From: Prorocentrum cordatum | Taxonomy: Eukaryota; Sar; Dinophyceae; Prorocentrales; Prorocentraceae | NCBI GenBank assembly: GCA_963575745.1 | Contig: CAUYUJ010016898.1 | Coordinates: 1-35,000, forward strand | Length of the DNA stretch: 35,000 nt | Reading direction: 5' to 3' | Shown: positions 11,110 to 20,335 of the stretch, piece after piece | Layout: each line of letters begins with the position of its first letter | Position numbering within the stretch: position 1 is the first letter of the stretch | Position numbers and translations under genes: made by a program | Notes under the pieces: generated by a model | The model's database searches: none | The model's input: only the letters and a program-made list of their open reading frames with translations | What the model was told of the DNA's origin: nothing

Positions 11110-12030
11110 TGTGCTTCGAGTCATCCTGACACGCGTTGACTGTTTTCTGTACTTAATTCCAGATTTAGGGCAGCTACAGAGCTGATACTTATAGAAACCG
11201 ATTCAGAAGCATCATACTCGTTCGTCTGTTGCATCCAGAGGTCTGAACTCGGTCTGCTTCTCGAGCTAGGTCCGCAAAACTATTCGTATTCTTCGAGTTA
11301 TTTTGATGAGTGCTGTCGTTTTCTGTACTCAATATTTAGAGGAGCTACAGAGCTAGAACGCACATAAACTGGTTCAGTATTACCAGGTGCGTTCGTCTGT
11401 TGCATCGAGAGGTCTGAAATCGGTCTGCTACTCGAGCCAGGTCCGTGACACTATTCGTATTCCTCAAGTTCTCTTTACAGGCGCTGTCGGTGTTCTGTAC
11501 TTAACTCGAACTGTAGCAGAGCTATAGAGCTGGTACGCACAGAACCAATCCAGAATCATCAGAGGCGTTCGGCTGGAGCATGTAGAGAACACAGTCTGCT
11601 ACTCGAGCTAGGTCCGCACAACTATTCGTATGCGACCGTTTTTTTTCGAAATGATGGTGCATTTTTTCACTTAAATCGAGCTGCAGATGAGCTTGAGAGC
11701 TCTTCCGCAGAAATTAGTAGAAAATCATGAAGCGCGATAGTCTGAAGTATCTAAACGCTTGGCTTGGGTCTGTCATGGGCGCAGACGTCGCACAACTAGT
11801 CTTATCCTGCTATTATCTTGTTCTAAAATTCGTTTTCTGGTTTCAATTCGAGGTGCAGATGAGCTTGAGAGCTCTTAGGCATTGTATTGGGAAGATAATG
11901 ATTATGCGCGCTATTTGAAAGTATCTAGACACCCACGCTCTGTCTGCTATTAACGCTAGGGCTGGAGACTGATTCGGTTCTGTGCTACTTTCTTGGAAAT
12001 GATATTGTTCTTCCTGGTTTTACTCGTGCT
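11110..12030. repeat. 0.9-kb duplicated segment with 180-bp tandem repeat, copy 2
   Basis: Second copy of 9500-10460, with TTTTCTGTACT-type unit starts near 11143, 11319 and 11488. The downstream GCAGATGAGCTTGAGAGCTC, GGCTTGGGTCTGTCATGGGC and CACAACTAGTC blocks are in the same order, but the poly-T is absent. Confidence 0.8.
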
Positions 12031-12378
12031 GCAGATGAGCTCTTACCTCGTAGAGCTCTTCGTCATCGAGCAGCTAGAGGAATTCGGGCGCGAGGTGGAG
12101 CTAGTTGGTCGACCCGACCAGAAGAGACTAACTGTTGGTCGATTCTTCTAATATTTGAAAGATATTAGACAATTCATTTGAAGACAGCAGATCTTTACGC
12201 CGAGCGTTGGCATATAAATTTAGTTTCCAGAGCAGCTCAGCTCTCTAGAGCTAGTTTTAGTATCCGTTCACTTCCAGCAACCGACTTCATGTGACAGAAA
12301 AAATATCAATTTGACGGTTTTCTAGAAATACTCCGAGAAGTTTCCTGCTTCGATCCTGAGCACTGTTACGCGTGCAAG

Positions 12379-12434
12379 GAGCTCTACGAGGTTCCCAGCG
12401 GTGACCAGGTTGACTGTTCACCGCCGGCGCCAGT
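12379..12434 (+). repeat. Foldback hairpin copy 8
   Basis: Left outer arm, then CCCAGCGGTGA ... TTCACCGCCGG. As in copy 1, a left G is matched by a right C. It ends in GCGCCAGT and joins CGGCATCGATGAGC directly. Confidence 0.8.
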
Positions 12435-12764
12435 CGGCATCGATGAGCTAGAGGAATTCGGGCGCGGGGTGCAGCTAGTTGGCCGACCCGGCCCGGACGG
12501 ACGATGTGGTGACCCGGGGTCGGTTTTTCAGAGATTGTCAGAGATTTGAAAGTTTGTTTTGGAAACCGCTATTTTTGGCACCTGTAGTGGACTATGTCGC
12601 GTCAGCCAGTGAAATTCTCAGGTCCGTAGTTGCAGTATTACTATCAAAACATTTGAAGGAACCGACTTCGAATAAAAACCGAAAAACGTGTTTGTTTCGA
12701 GTTTTTTCAGCCTCCGCTCGAGAAAGCTTCCCTCACGTGATTCGAGCAGCGCCGCGCGAGAATA

Positions 12765-12853
12765 GAGCTCTACGAGGCTCCGGGCGGTAACCTGGTTGAC
12801 GGTTTACCTCCGGCTCCTAGTTTTGGACGCTACCAAATGCCTCGTAGAGCTCT
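12765..12853 (+). repeat. Foldback hairpin copy 9 (complete, longer 3' spacer)
   Basis: GAGCTCTACGAGG, GGGCGGTAACC, TTTACCTCCGG, then about 20 bp of extra sequence before CCTCGTAGAGCTC. Confidence 0.8.
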
Positions 12854-13181
12854 TCGCCAAGATGAGCTAAGAGGGATTCGGGCGCAGGGTGGAGCTAGTT
12901 GGCAGACCCGAGCTGAAGAGACAATGTGGTAATTTCGGGTCGTTTTTTCTATCTTTGTGCAAAATTTGACAGTTCGTTTTGAGAACTGGTGTTTTTCTCA
13001 CGTGTTGTGGGTTCTGGCGCCTCTGCCAGTTCAATTCTCAGGTCCGTAGCTGCAGTATTACTATCAAAACACTTGAGGGAACCGACGTTGGATGAAAACC
13101 GAAAAACGTATTTTTCGAGTTTTTTACTTCAAGCTTGAGAAAGCTTGTCCCGTGTGTTTCGAGCAGCGCCGCGCGAGAAAA

Positions 13182-13238
13182 GAGCTCTACGAGGCTCCCA
13201 GCGGTTACCTGGTTGACGGCTTACCGCCGGATCTCAGT
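13182..13238 (+). repeat. Foldback hairpin copy 10
   Basis: GAGCTCTACGAGG, CCCAGCGGTTACC, loop TGGTTGACGG, CTTACCGCCGG. The right outer arm is missing; AAGCTAAGAGGAATTCGGG follows at once. Confidence 0.8.
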
Positions 13239-13555
13239 AAGCTAAGAGGAATTCGGGTGCAGGGTGGAGCTAGTTGACAGACCCGACGTAAAGAGACAAT
13301 GTGATCACTTCGGGTCGGTTTTGTATCTTTGTTTGGAATTTGAAAGTTCGTTGTAAGCACGGGTGCTTTTCTCACTGTAGTGGGTTATTTTGCGCGCGGC
13401 TGTGCAATTCTCAGGTCCGTAGCTGCAGTATCACTATGAAAAGACTTGAGGGAACCGAGTTGTGATGAACATCGGAAAACGTGTTTTTCGAATTCTTCAG
13501 CCTACGCATAATGAAGATCCTAGGATGCGTTCCGAGCAGCACCGTGCGAGGCACT

Positions 13556-14240
13556 ACGAGCGTCGTGGCGGCGGCGAGATAGAGGAACAGAGGGGGGGGA
13601 GAGTGAGCAGGAAGGGAACGAGACAGAGTCAGGGGCAGAGAGGGAGGGGGGAGGGAGCAAGAACATGGGGGGAAGAAGGGATCAGGGAGAGAGGCAGGAC
13701 CAGGGAGGGAGCAGAGAGGCAGACAGGAAGAAGGCAGGGAGAGAGGAAGAAAGAACGAAGACGCAGTCAGGGAGGGAGCGGGGAGGAAGAAGGAATCACA
13801 GATGATGAAGCAGAGAGGGAGGGAGAGGGCGAGGCATGAAGGGAGGACGCGAGGGATGGAGGGAGCAGGGAGGAATGGGGGCAGGGAGGGAGGATGTAGC
13901 AGCGAGGGAGGGGGCAGGAGGGAACGAGCGAGCTGGGAGGAAGGGGGGGAGCGAGGGAGGGAGCAGGGAGGGAAGGAGCAGAGGGGGAGGAGGGAGCAGG
14001 GAGGGAGGGAGCAGGGAGGAAGGAAGAGAGTAGAAGAGGGATGCAAGAGAGGGAAAGGGGCAGGAAGGGCGAAGGACAGGCAGCGGGGGAGGCGGCAGCG
14101 GGCAGCAGAGGGAAGCAGGGCAGCGGCAGAGCCAGCAGCGGAGCGAAAGGAGGGACAGCAAAGGGTTGGCAGAAGGGGCGCAGCAGGGGGCAGCGGGAGC
14201 AGCAGGGGAGCAAGGGCGGGAACGGAGACGCGTGGCAGCA
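13556..14240 (+). repeat. Purine-rich (GGGA/GGA) low-complexity block
   Basis: Almost pure A/G on the + strand, built from AGGGAGGGAGCAGGGAGG-like motifs and becoming GCAG-rich towards 14100-14230. It sits inside a hairpin-array unit, because array sequence flanks it on both sides. Runs of three or four G separated by short spacers are compatible with G-quadruplex or triplex folding. ORFs on both strands here (Gly/Arg/Glu-rich, or Pro/Ser/Leu-rich) are compositional artefacts. Confidence 0.85.
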
Positions 14241-14244
14241 GGCG

Positions 14245-14336
14245 GGGGTGGCCATGGCCATGGTCGTGGCCGTGACCGTGGCCGTGGCCGTGGCCTGGTG
14301 GCCGTGGCCGTGGCGGTGGTGGCTGTGGCAGTCCAG
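14245..14336 (+). repeat. Hexanucleotide (GGCCGT)n-like minisatellite
   Basis: Repeats of GGCCAT, GGTCGT and GGCCGT within TGGCCGTGGCCGTGG-type sequence, directly after the purine block and just before array sequence resumes at 14337. Confidence 0.85.
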
Positions 14337-14530
14337 CGCTGGGTGGAGCTAGTTGGCCCACCCGGCCCAGGCGGACAATGTGATGACCTCGGCTTTTTTT
14401 TTTTTTTTGAAGATAGAACACTTGCGGAACGAACTTCGTGTAGAAACCGAGAACAAAACATTTCATGAGTTTTTACGCTGATATGCCAGCAAACTTTCTC
14501 GTCGTATTCTGAGCACTACTTCGCGTGTGA

Positions 14531-14588
14531 AGAGCTGTGCGAGGGCCCCGGCGGTAACCTGGTTCACGGTTTACCGCCGGCTCCCAGT
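14531..14588 (+). repeat. Foldback hairpin copy 11
   Basis: The left arm is changed (GAGCTGTGCGAGG). The inner stem CCGGCGGTAA ... TTTACCGCCGG is intact and followed by CTCCCAGT. No right outer arm is present. Confidence 0.8.
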
Positions 14589-14851
14589 TCCGGCACGGGG
14601 TGGACCTATTTGGCGCACCCGGCCCGGGCGGACAATGTGTCAGCCTGGGGGCGGTTTTTGGAAGATTGTGAGAGATTTGGTTATTCGTTTTGAGAATTTT
14701 CAGTTCCGTAGCTGTAGTATTATTATCAAAACACTTGGCGGAACCAACTTCGTATAACACACCAAACATTGTTTTTTTTGTTTTTCGAGTTTTTTCAGCT
14801 GATATCGAAGTGAGGTTTCTCGTCGTATTCTGAGCGCTATTTCGCGTGTGA

Positions 14852-14923
14852 AGAGCTCTACGAGGGTTCTGGTGTTAGCCTGGTTGACGGATTACCGCCG
14901 GCTCCCAGTGCCTCGTAGAGCTC
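14852..14923 (+). repeat. Foldback hairpin copy 12 (complete outer arms, eroded inner left arm)
   Basis: GAGCTCTACGAGG and CCTCGTAGAGCTC are perfect. The inner left arm has decayed to TCTGGTGTTA while the right arm ATTACCGCCGG remains. Confidence 0.8.
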
Positions 14924-15449
14924 TTCGGCACCGATGAGCTAGAGGACTTCTGGCGCGGGGTGGAGCTAGTTGGGCCATTCGGCCCGGGCAGACAATGTGA
15001 TGACCTCGGGTCGGTTCTTGGAAGATTGTGAGAGATTGAATTGTTCGTTTTGGAACCAATCATGGCGCGTTTCATGGTGAGTTCATTTTGAGAGATTTGG
15101 CTGTTCGTTTTTATTCCCTGTAGTCAGTCATGGCACGTTTCATGGTGAAATCATCAGTGCTGCACCTGCAGCACAGCTCTCGAAAATGTGAAGGAACCTT
15201 CGGCCGTCGGGATGAATTTTTCAAAATAGTAATGGTGCCGCGAACTTAAATCTAGCAGGAAGCAAGCGACAGAGCTCCAGTATTTTCTGTTCCTGTAGTA
15301 GGCTATGGCGTGTCGGCCTGTCGACTTCTCAGGTCCGTAGCTGTAGTATTACTATCAAAACACTTGGCGGAACCAACTTTGTATAGAACAGAGAAGCTGA
15401 TCTTGAAGTAAGGCTTCTCACCGTAATCTGAGCACTACTTCAAGTATGA

Positions 15450-15519
15450 AGAGCTCTACGAGGCTTGTGGTGTTAACCTGGTTGACGGTTTACCGCCAGC
15501 TCCCATTACCTCGTAGAGC
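15450..15519 (+). repeat. Foldback hairpin copy 13 (last + copy)
   Basis: GAGCTCTACGAGG, eroded inner stem (TGTGGTGTTAACC ... TTTACCGCCAG), CCTCGTAGAGCGC. This is the last copy in + orientation. Confidence 0.8.
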
Positions 15520-15586
15520 GCCTCGGCGTCGATGAGCTAGAAGAATACCTCGTAGAGCTCCCCGGCATCGATGAGTTAGAGGAAGT

Positions 15587-15640
15587 GGGAGCCGGCGGTG
15601 AACCGTCAACCAGGTTACCGCCGGAACCCTCGTAGAGCTC
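15587..15640 (-). repeat. Foldback hairpin copy 14 (first inverted copy)
   Basis: Reads GGAGCCGGCGGTGAACC, GTCAACCAGG, TTACCGCCGG, then CCTCGTAGAGCTC. The asymmetric loop shows that it is the reverse complement of the earlier copies. Confidence 0.85.
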
Positions 15641-16644
15641 TTGGCATCTCTCGCGCTTGGTGTAGATGCGCATGACAATCTCCTATCGAATGGTGTGTTG
15701 GAGAGCTTCGTAGCGAGCCCGCAAGAAAGTATTCGGTTCAAGTGGATCAGTTGTTTTCAGATCATCGATTAGTTTGGACAAGAAGACGCTATCTCGCGTT
15801 ACGTCTAGATGTTCTCGGTCATTTCCTATATAACGGTGTGCTTGACAACTTCGTAGCTCGCTCGCAGCTCGAGCTATCTTGAACTATTCGCCGCCAGTGA
15901 AGTACATTACTGAAGTTGAAGAGTGTTTAAGTATTACAGCTCTCTTGAGAATGAGAAGCTCTCCCGTTCCATGTGAAGATGCGCGTGGTCGTTTCCCATC
16001 GAATTTTGTGCTTGCTAACGCCGTAGCGTGTCCAGAGCTTCAGTTAAGACCAGAAATCTATTCAATCAGACAGTGCACGACTAAAGTTGAACCGTTTGTT
16101 TTTGCATCTTTTCTGCCAATTTACATATGTGACGAGCTCTCGGGCCATGCGTAGATGCGCATGCTGATGCAGCTACTGATACAACCTGCTCTAGCCGCCT
16201 TAAATCCAGAGACCAAGTCAGACATCTCAACATGCACATGAACAATTTCACTGTGCGAGTAGTTTTTCGGTGGTAGCGAGTAGCCGACCGATCTGAGGCG
16301 TCTCCATTCTCTACGCGGATGTTACTGATACTGCTGAAGCTATGTATCAAATCGAATCTCTGTAGCTGCCCTAAATCTTGAGATAACGCGGAACACCAGA
16401 ACATGCATCTGAAAGATCTACGGAGTGCACATAGTTTCTCGGTCGCAGCTCGAGTAGTTTACCGATCTCAGACGTCTCCATCCTTCAGAGCAGCGCTCCT
16501 GACCATTTCCTGTCGAAATGTGTGCATCTGAGCTCCGTGCGTTGCCTGCAGCTACAGTTGAGTAGAGAAAACCAGTATCATGTGTCAAAATGAGCCTCGA
16601 CCCCCCCGCCCGTTTGGACGTCTGTTTTATAGTAATATCCATGG

Positions 16645-16699
16645 GCGACGGCGGTAAACCGTCAACCAGGTTACCGCCGGGAAACCTCATAGAGCTCCT
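16645..16699 (-). repeat. Foldback hairpin copy 15 (inverted)
   Basis: GACGGCGGTAAACCGTCAAC, CAGGTTACCGCCGG, then AACCTCATAGAGCTCC. The loop orientation is inverted. Confidence 0.8.
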
Positions 16700-17178
16700 T
16701 ACATGCATCAGAGTGCTCTCATTGCATATAGAAAGCTTCCTGGAGCATCAGCTTGAAAACCATTTTTTTCTTGGGTTTTAACGCAAATTTAGTTCCGCCA
16801 AGTGTTTCGATCGTAGTGCAGCAGCTAGAGACCCACATTTGACCAGCGAACGCGAAATATCCTACTGCAGGTGCGAAACAATCTTTCGTTCTGGAAACGG
16901 TTTGTCGCATCTCTCGTAGTTCTCAGGAAATCTGAAGTTTCTCAACGAAATGTATTATTCTTGAGGTTGGTCCCTGGAAGTGAATTGATAGAAATAATGC
17001 AGATGCAACCCTGAGACTTTCGCCAGCGAGCGCAGCGTGATCCAATGCTCAACTCAAAAAAATATGATTTTTCAATGAATCGTCAGATCTCTCACAATGT
17101 TCGAAACATCGAGCCAGGTCATCACATTATGCTTTCTGACCCGATCGGCAAACTAGCTCCACCCTGCCGCGGAACTTG

Positions 17179-17231
17179 GCGCCGGCGGTAAACCGTCAAC
17201 CTTGGTTACCGCCTGGAGACTCGTAGAGCTT
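17179..17231 (-). repeat. Foldback hairpin copy 16 (inverted, last)
   Basis: GCGCCGGCGGTAAACC, GTCAACCTTGG, TTACCGCCTGG, CTCGTAGAGCTT. It marks the right end of the array. Confidence 0.8.
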
Positions 17232-17250
17232 CCGTGCCATGTATGCGAAT

Positions 17251-17480
17251 GGCATGCGAGCGGCAGTCTCGCATTCAGCGCGCGCGAGAATGCGCGGCAT
17301 CACGGAAATGTGCTTAACTCCGTAGCATGCCCACAGCTCGAGTTGAGTTGAGACAACCACCCACTGGAGAAAGTATACAATTCAAGTAGAACAATGTTTA
17401 CATCTTATCCGTTAATCTTAAAAAGAAGCTCTCTCGCGCCACATGTAGATGCGCATGGTCGTTTCTATCGAATGGTGTGA
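17251..17480. other. No gene seen; fragments of a dispersed repeat
   Basis: Contains a segment like GTAGATGCGCATGGTCGTTT with TATCGAATGGTGTG, also found in diverged form near 15660 and 15975. No coding or RNA gene is recognised. Confidence 0.5.
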
Positions 17481-17990
17481 TTGACAGTTTCGTAGCTTGC
17501 CCACATCCAGACGAAACATCTCTGCTCCCTGAGCGGCTGCGATGGGCGCAATTCGCTACTTCCGTGGGCTCTTGGGGTGTCCAGCGGAGTTGTGGCATGC
17601 GCAGAGCCAGAGGAGACCTTGCGGCTCCCGGGGTGGCTGCGAGCCGAGCGTTTGCCGCCACTGTCGTGGGCTCCTTATAGGTCCACCAGAGTGGAGGTGT
17701 ACGCGCATTCAGACGAGACGTCGTGGCGCCGTGGGTTGCTGCGATGTGCGCACTTGTTGCCACTTTCGTGGGCTCCTGGGAGGTCCAGCGGAGTGGAGGG
17801 CAGCGCAGATCACTTCGAGGCAATTTCGTGGGCTGTGGGAGGCACGGCAGAAGTGAGGGCAATGCAGATCTTATGAGACCTCGCGGGTGCCTTGGGGCTT
17901 GCGAAATGTGCAGCCGTTGCCATTTTCGTGGGCTCCTGGGGGGCATGGCGGAGTGCAGAGCGCACGCGTGGCGCGTGACCTCATGGCGCG
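17481..17990. repeat. 102-bp tandem repeat
   Basis: Units are marked by TTTCGTGGGCTCCTGGG followed by GGTCCAGCGGAGTGGAGG. GTGGGCT occurs at 17564, 17666 and 17768 (exactly 102 bp apart), then at 17828 (shortened unit) and 17928. Because 102 is divisible by three, a 207-codon minus-strand ORF (17398-18021) reads as 34-residue repeats with a Trp-Thr-x-x-Glu-Pro-Thr core. Nothing else supports it as a gene. Confidence 0.8.
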
Positions 17991-18021
17991 TTGTGCGCGA
18001 CGCTGTTGCATCAGAGCGCAA

Positions 18022-19190
18022 AGCGCCAGAACGGTTGTTAGCGCATGGTTTTGTCCTCGGTGGCCCGCGCCCGCGCAGGTGCGCGACGCGCGCGGCCCGA
18101 CATTGGTAGGCGAAGTATTTCAGAGTGCTGCATATTCCGCAATTTGTTCTCGTGTATGGAGCGTTCCTATGACTAGTTGACTTGCGTGGAGAAAAGGTAG
18201 GGTTCGCATCGGGTAAATTCAGGTCGGTGTCATCGGTTGTATAGACAAAGATGACGTTTCGACGCCCAGGGATCCGCTGAAGTTGGGGCCAGGGAGACGT
18301 GGCAATGGGAGATGGGAGCTGCGCACCATGTCTGTGTGTTTGGGTATAAGTGTGCCCTGCTGCGTGCCCCCCTTTCCTTTGCAGTCGTTGTTTCTTCTTT
18401 TCTCTCTTGTCCTCCTCGTCTCCTCTCCCACTCTGCTCATTCCCGTCGGCTGCACTTAGCGTCTTGTTTCACTTGGTGCCTGTCGTGTGCTCCGAGTTCG
18501 GAGACGAGCACCTGCTCTTGCTTGGCTTGCGTCGGGGCGCAGAGCACCGCCCTGATAGAAGCCGCGCAAACGCAAAAGCCTTTCTTTCGGGGGTTCACGG
18601 ATTGCGGAGAGGAGCTTCGGGCATACTGTTGGGCCACCTGCAGCCCAGAGGGCAAGTGGGATATGTCAAACAGCGCCGCCGGGGCGACCTTCGTGTGGTG
18701 AATATCTCGCGCGAGCTGGTGGACACAGCCGGCTGCGGCCACCGATCGCAATATATCAGTGGTAGTAGGGTTCCGTGCAAACATGACATGGCTTTACCAG
18801 CTGGTCTCGCTCGAGATCTCGTCGTTTGTGTCTACCAGCATGTGAGCGCTGACCAGCAGAAACTCGAAACTGGTCTGGAGGCAAGCGTGCTCAGGATGCT
18901 GCCAGGGCTTCGGACGAACTGATATAGGCATTTCTGGAGCTGTTTTGTTTGGTACCCGTTTTGGTCGTAGATGGGCGCAGCGGGCAAATCTCACGCGTGC
19001 GCCGTTGCTCGTGCGACCTGCCCTGGTAGAGAGTGAGCTCCGCACGTGGCCTTGGGCAGGTTTTTTGTCATCCCCAGCCACGCTGTGGTGCTGGGTCCTC
19101 GTCTGGAACCAGCAGCGCCCCGCGTTCCGGTTCTCCCTCCCCGTCTTCCCTCCCTCGGAGGCGGCAAAGAGGGGGGTGATGACTAGGGGG
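18022..19190. other. No recognisable gene (possible unresolved gene fragment)
   Basis: Sequence is essentially non-repetitive. A pyrimidine-rich stretch (about 18365-18440) follows CCTTTCCTTTGCAG, which resembles a splice acceptor. A + strand ORF of 190 codons (18350-18922) has a Ser/Leu/Pro-rich start and a more ordinary C-terminal half, but I recognise no family in it. Overlapping ORFs in other frames of similar length argue against confidence. Confidence 0.3.
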
Positions 19191-19196
19191 GGATGG

Positions 19197-19270
19197 ATAT
19201 CATGGCGTGGGCCATGATATTTCCCCATATTCTTGCCATGATATCATGGCGTGGGCCATGATATCATGGC
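19197..19270. repeat. Cluster of ATATCATGGC palindromes
   Basis: At 19197-19220, ATATCATGGC and GCCATGATAT form a 10-bp stem with spacer GTGG. Perfect 16-bp palindromes GCCATGATATCATGGC follow at 19235-19250 and 19255-19270. The cluster can fold into alternative cruciforms. No gene association is seen. Confidence 0.9.
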
Positions 19271-19399
19271 GCCTCTTCTTGTTTCAATGCGTCCCGGGCC
19301 CCCCCGTTGGCCGCGCTCATGCCGCCGGCCATGATTTGCACCCCCGCTCTTGGACGCCCCCCACTTGGCCGCCCCCGATCCCTGCCCCTGTCTTGGCTC

Positions 19400-20335
19400 A
19401 CCCGTGCCACGGTTTTCAGGCCCCTTGAGAGCTCCACAGAAGGCAGAAACGAACGAGCGCGGATGCAGTCGTGGGCGCATTTAGCTCGCCACCGTCGCGC
19501 TTTCTTAGCCCCGTACGAGCTCCACAGAAGGCGGAAACGAAACAATCTGCATGCACTTGTGGGCGCATGTCGTCAAACCCTGCCATGATTTTCAAGCCCC
19601 GTAGGAGCTTCACAGAAGGCCGCCATGGAGTATCGCATGCAATCGCTGGCTCATTTCGCTCGCCCTCTATGTTGCAAGCCCAATAGGAGCTCCACATAAG
19701 GCCGCAGTGAAAAAGTTCGCATGCAGTCGCGGGCTCATTTGGTTCGCCCCTGCCACGCTTCTCAAGCCCCATCGGAGCCTCACATAAGGGCGAAGTGAAA
19801 AAGTTCGCATGCAGTCGTGGGCTCAGCTCGCCCCTGCCACGCCTTCCACGCCCCATAGGAGCTCCTCAGAAGGCCGACGTGACAATCATCGCATGCCCTC
19901 GTGGGCTCATTTTGCTCGCCCAATGCCGCGCTTTTCAAGCCCCAGTAGAGGCCTACAGAAGGCCGAAATGAACAAGTTCGCATGCAGTCGTGGGCTCGTT
20001 TCGCTCGCCGCTGCCATGCTTTTCAAGCCCCGTAAGAGCTCCACAGAAGGCCGAGGTGAAATATTTCGCGTGCAGTCGTGGGCTCCTTTCTCTCGCCCTA
20101 CGCCACTCTTTTCAAGCCCCAGTGGGGTTCCTCGTAAGGCCACATTGAACAAGTCCGCATGCAGTCTTGGGCTCATTTCGCTCGCGCTCGCCGCGCTTTC
20201 CAAGCCCCGTAGCAGCTCCTCAGAAGGCCGAAACGAAGGAAACCGCATGCAGTTGTGGGCTCATCTCGCTTGTCCTTGCCATGCTCTTCAAACCCAGAGG
20301 AGCTCCACAGAAGACCGACACGGCATGCTCTACCT
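19400..20335. repeat. 88-bp satellite, about 11 units
   Basis: Each unit of 81-90 bp reads AAGCCCCGTAGGAGCTCCAC, AGAAGGCCGAAATGAA, AGTTCGCATGCAGTCGTGGG, CTCATTTCGCTCGCCCCTGC, CACGCTTTTC. The CACAGAAGG box lies near 19433, 19520, 19608, 19690, 19780, 19862, 19952, 20041, 20130, 20219 and 20304. Units are clearly diverged. ORFs through it (up to 202 codons) carry the repeat and are not considered genes. Confidence 0.9.

Larger units (their letters stand above)
6956..17250. repeat. 10-kb array of diverged 0.4-0.5-kb repeat units with foldback hairpins
   Basis: Typical order in a unit: the box CCTCGTAGAGCTCTTCGGCA; GATGAGCTAGAGGAATTC; GGAGCTAGTTGG plus a CCCGACC...GGGTCGG inverted repeat around GACAATGTG; TTTTTCTCACGTGTAGTGGG; GGTCCGTAGCTGCAATATTA; CTATCAAAACACTTG; GGAACCGAC; then a foldback hairpin. 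Units are incomplete, diverged and of irregular length. Copies run on the + strand to about 15.52 kb and on the - strand from about 15.58 kb. No ORF in the region is recognisable. This may be a degenerate satellite or a non-autonomous foldback element family. Confidence 0.8.

Noticed and set aside
13411-14468. ORFs of 150-350 codons in the purine-rich block (Gly/Arg-rich or Pro/Ser/Leu-rich)
   Set aside because: Composition follows the GGGA repeats and every frame is similarly open. No domain or conserved start is seen.
8600-15380. TCCGTAGC in every array unit as a spliced-leader RNA gene start
   Set aside because: Only eight bases match the leader; the following TGCAATATTACT does not continue it and no donor GT or Sm-like site is in place.
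6956-17250. CRISPR-like reading of the regularly recurring hairpins
   Set aside because: Spacing is irregular (about 250-1500 bp), units are diverged and long, and no cas genes are present.
18350-18922. 190-codon ORF as a secreted protein (hydrophobic Cys/Ser/Leu start)
   Set aside because: The hydrophobic start is a pyrimidine-rich stretch that looks more like intron sequence, and overlapping frames are equally long.
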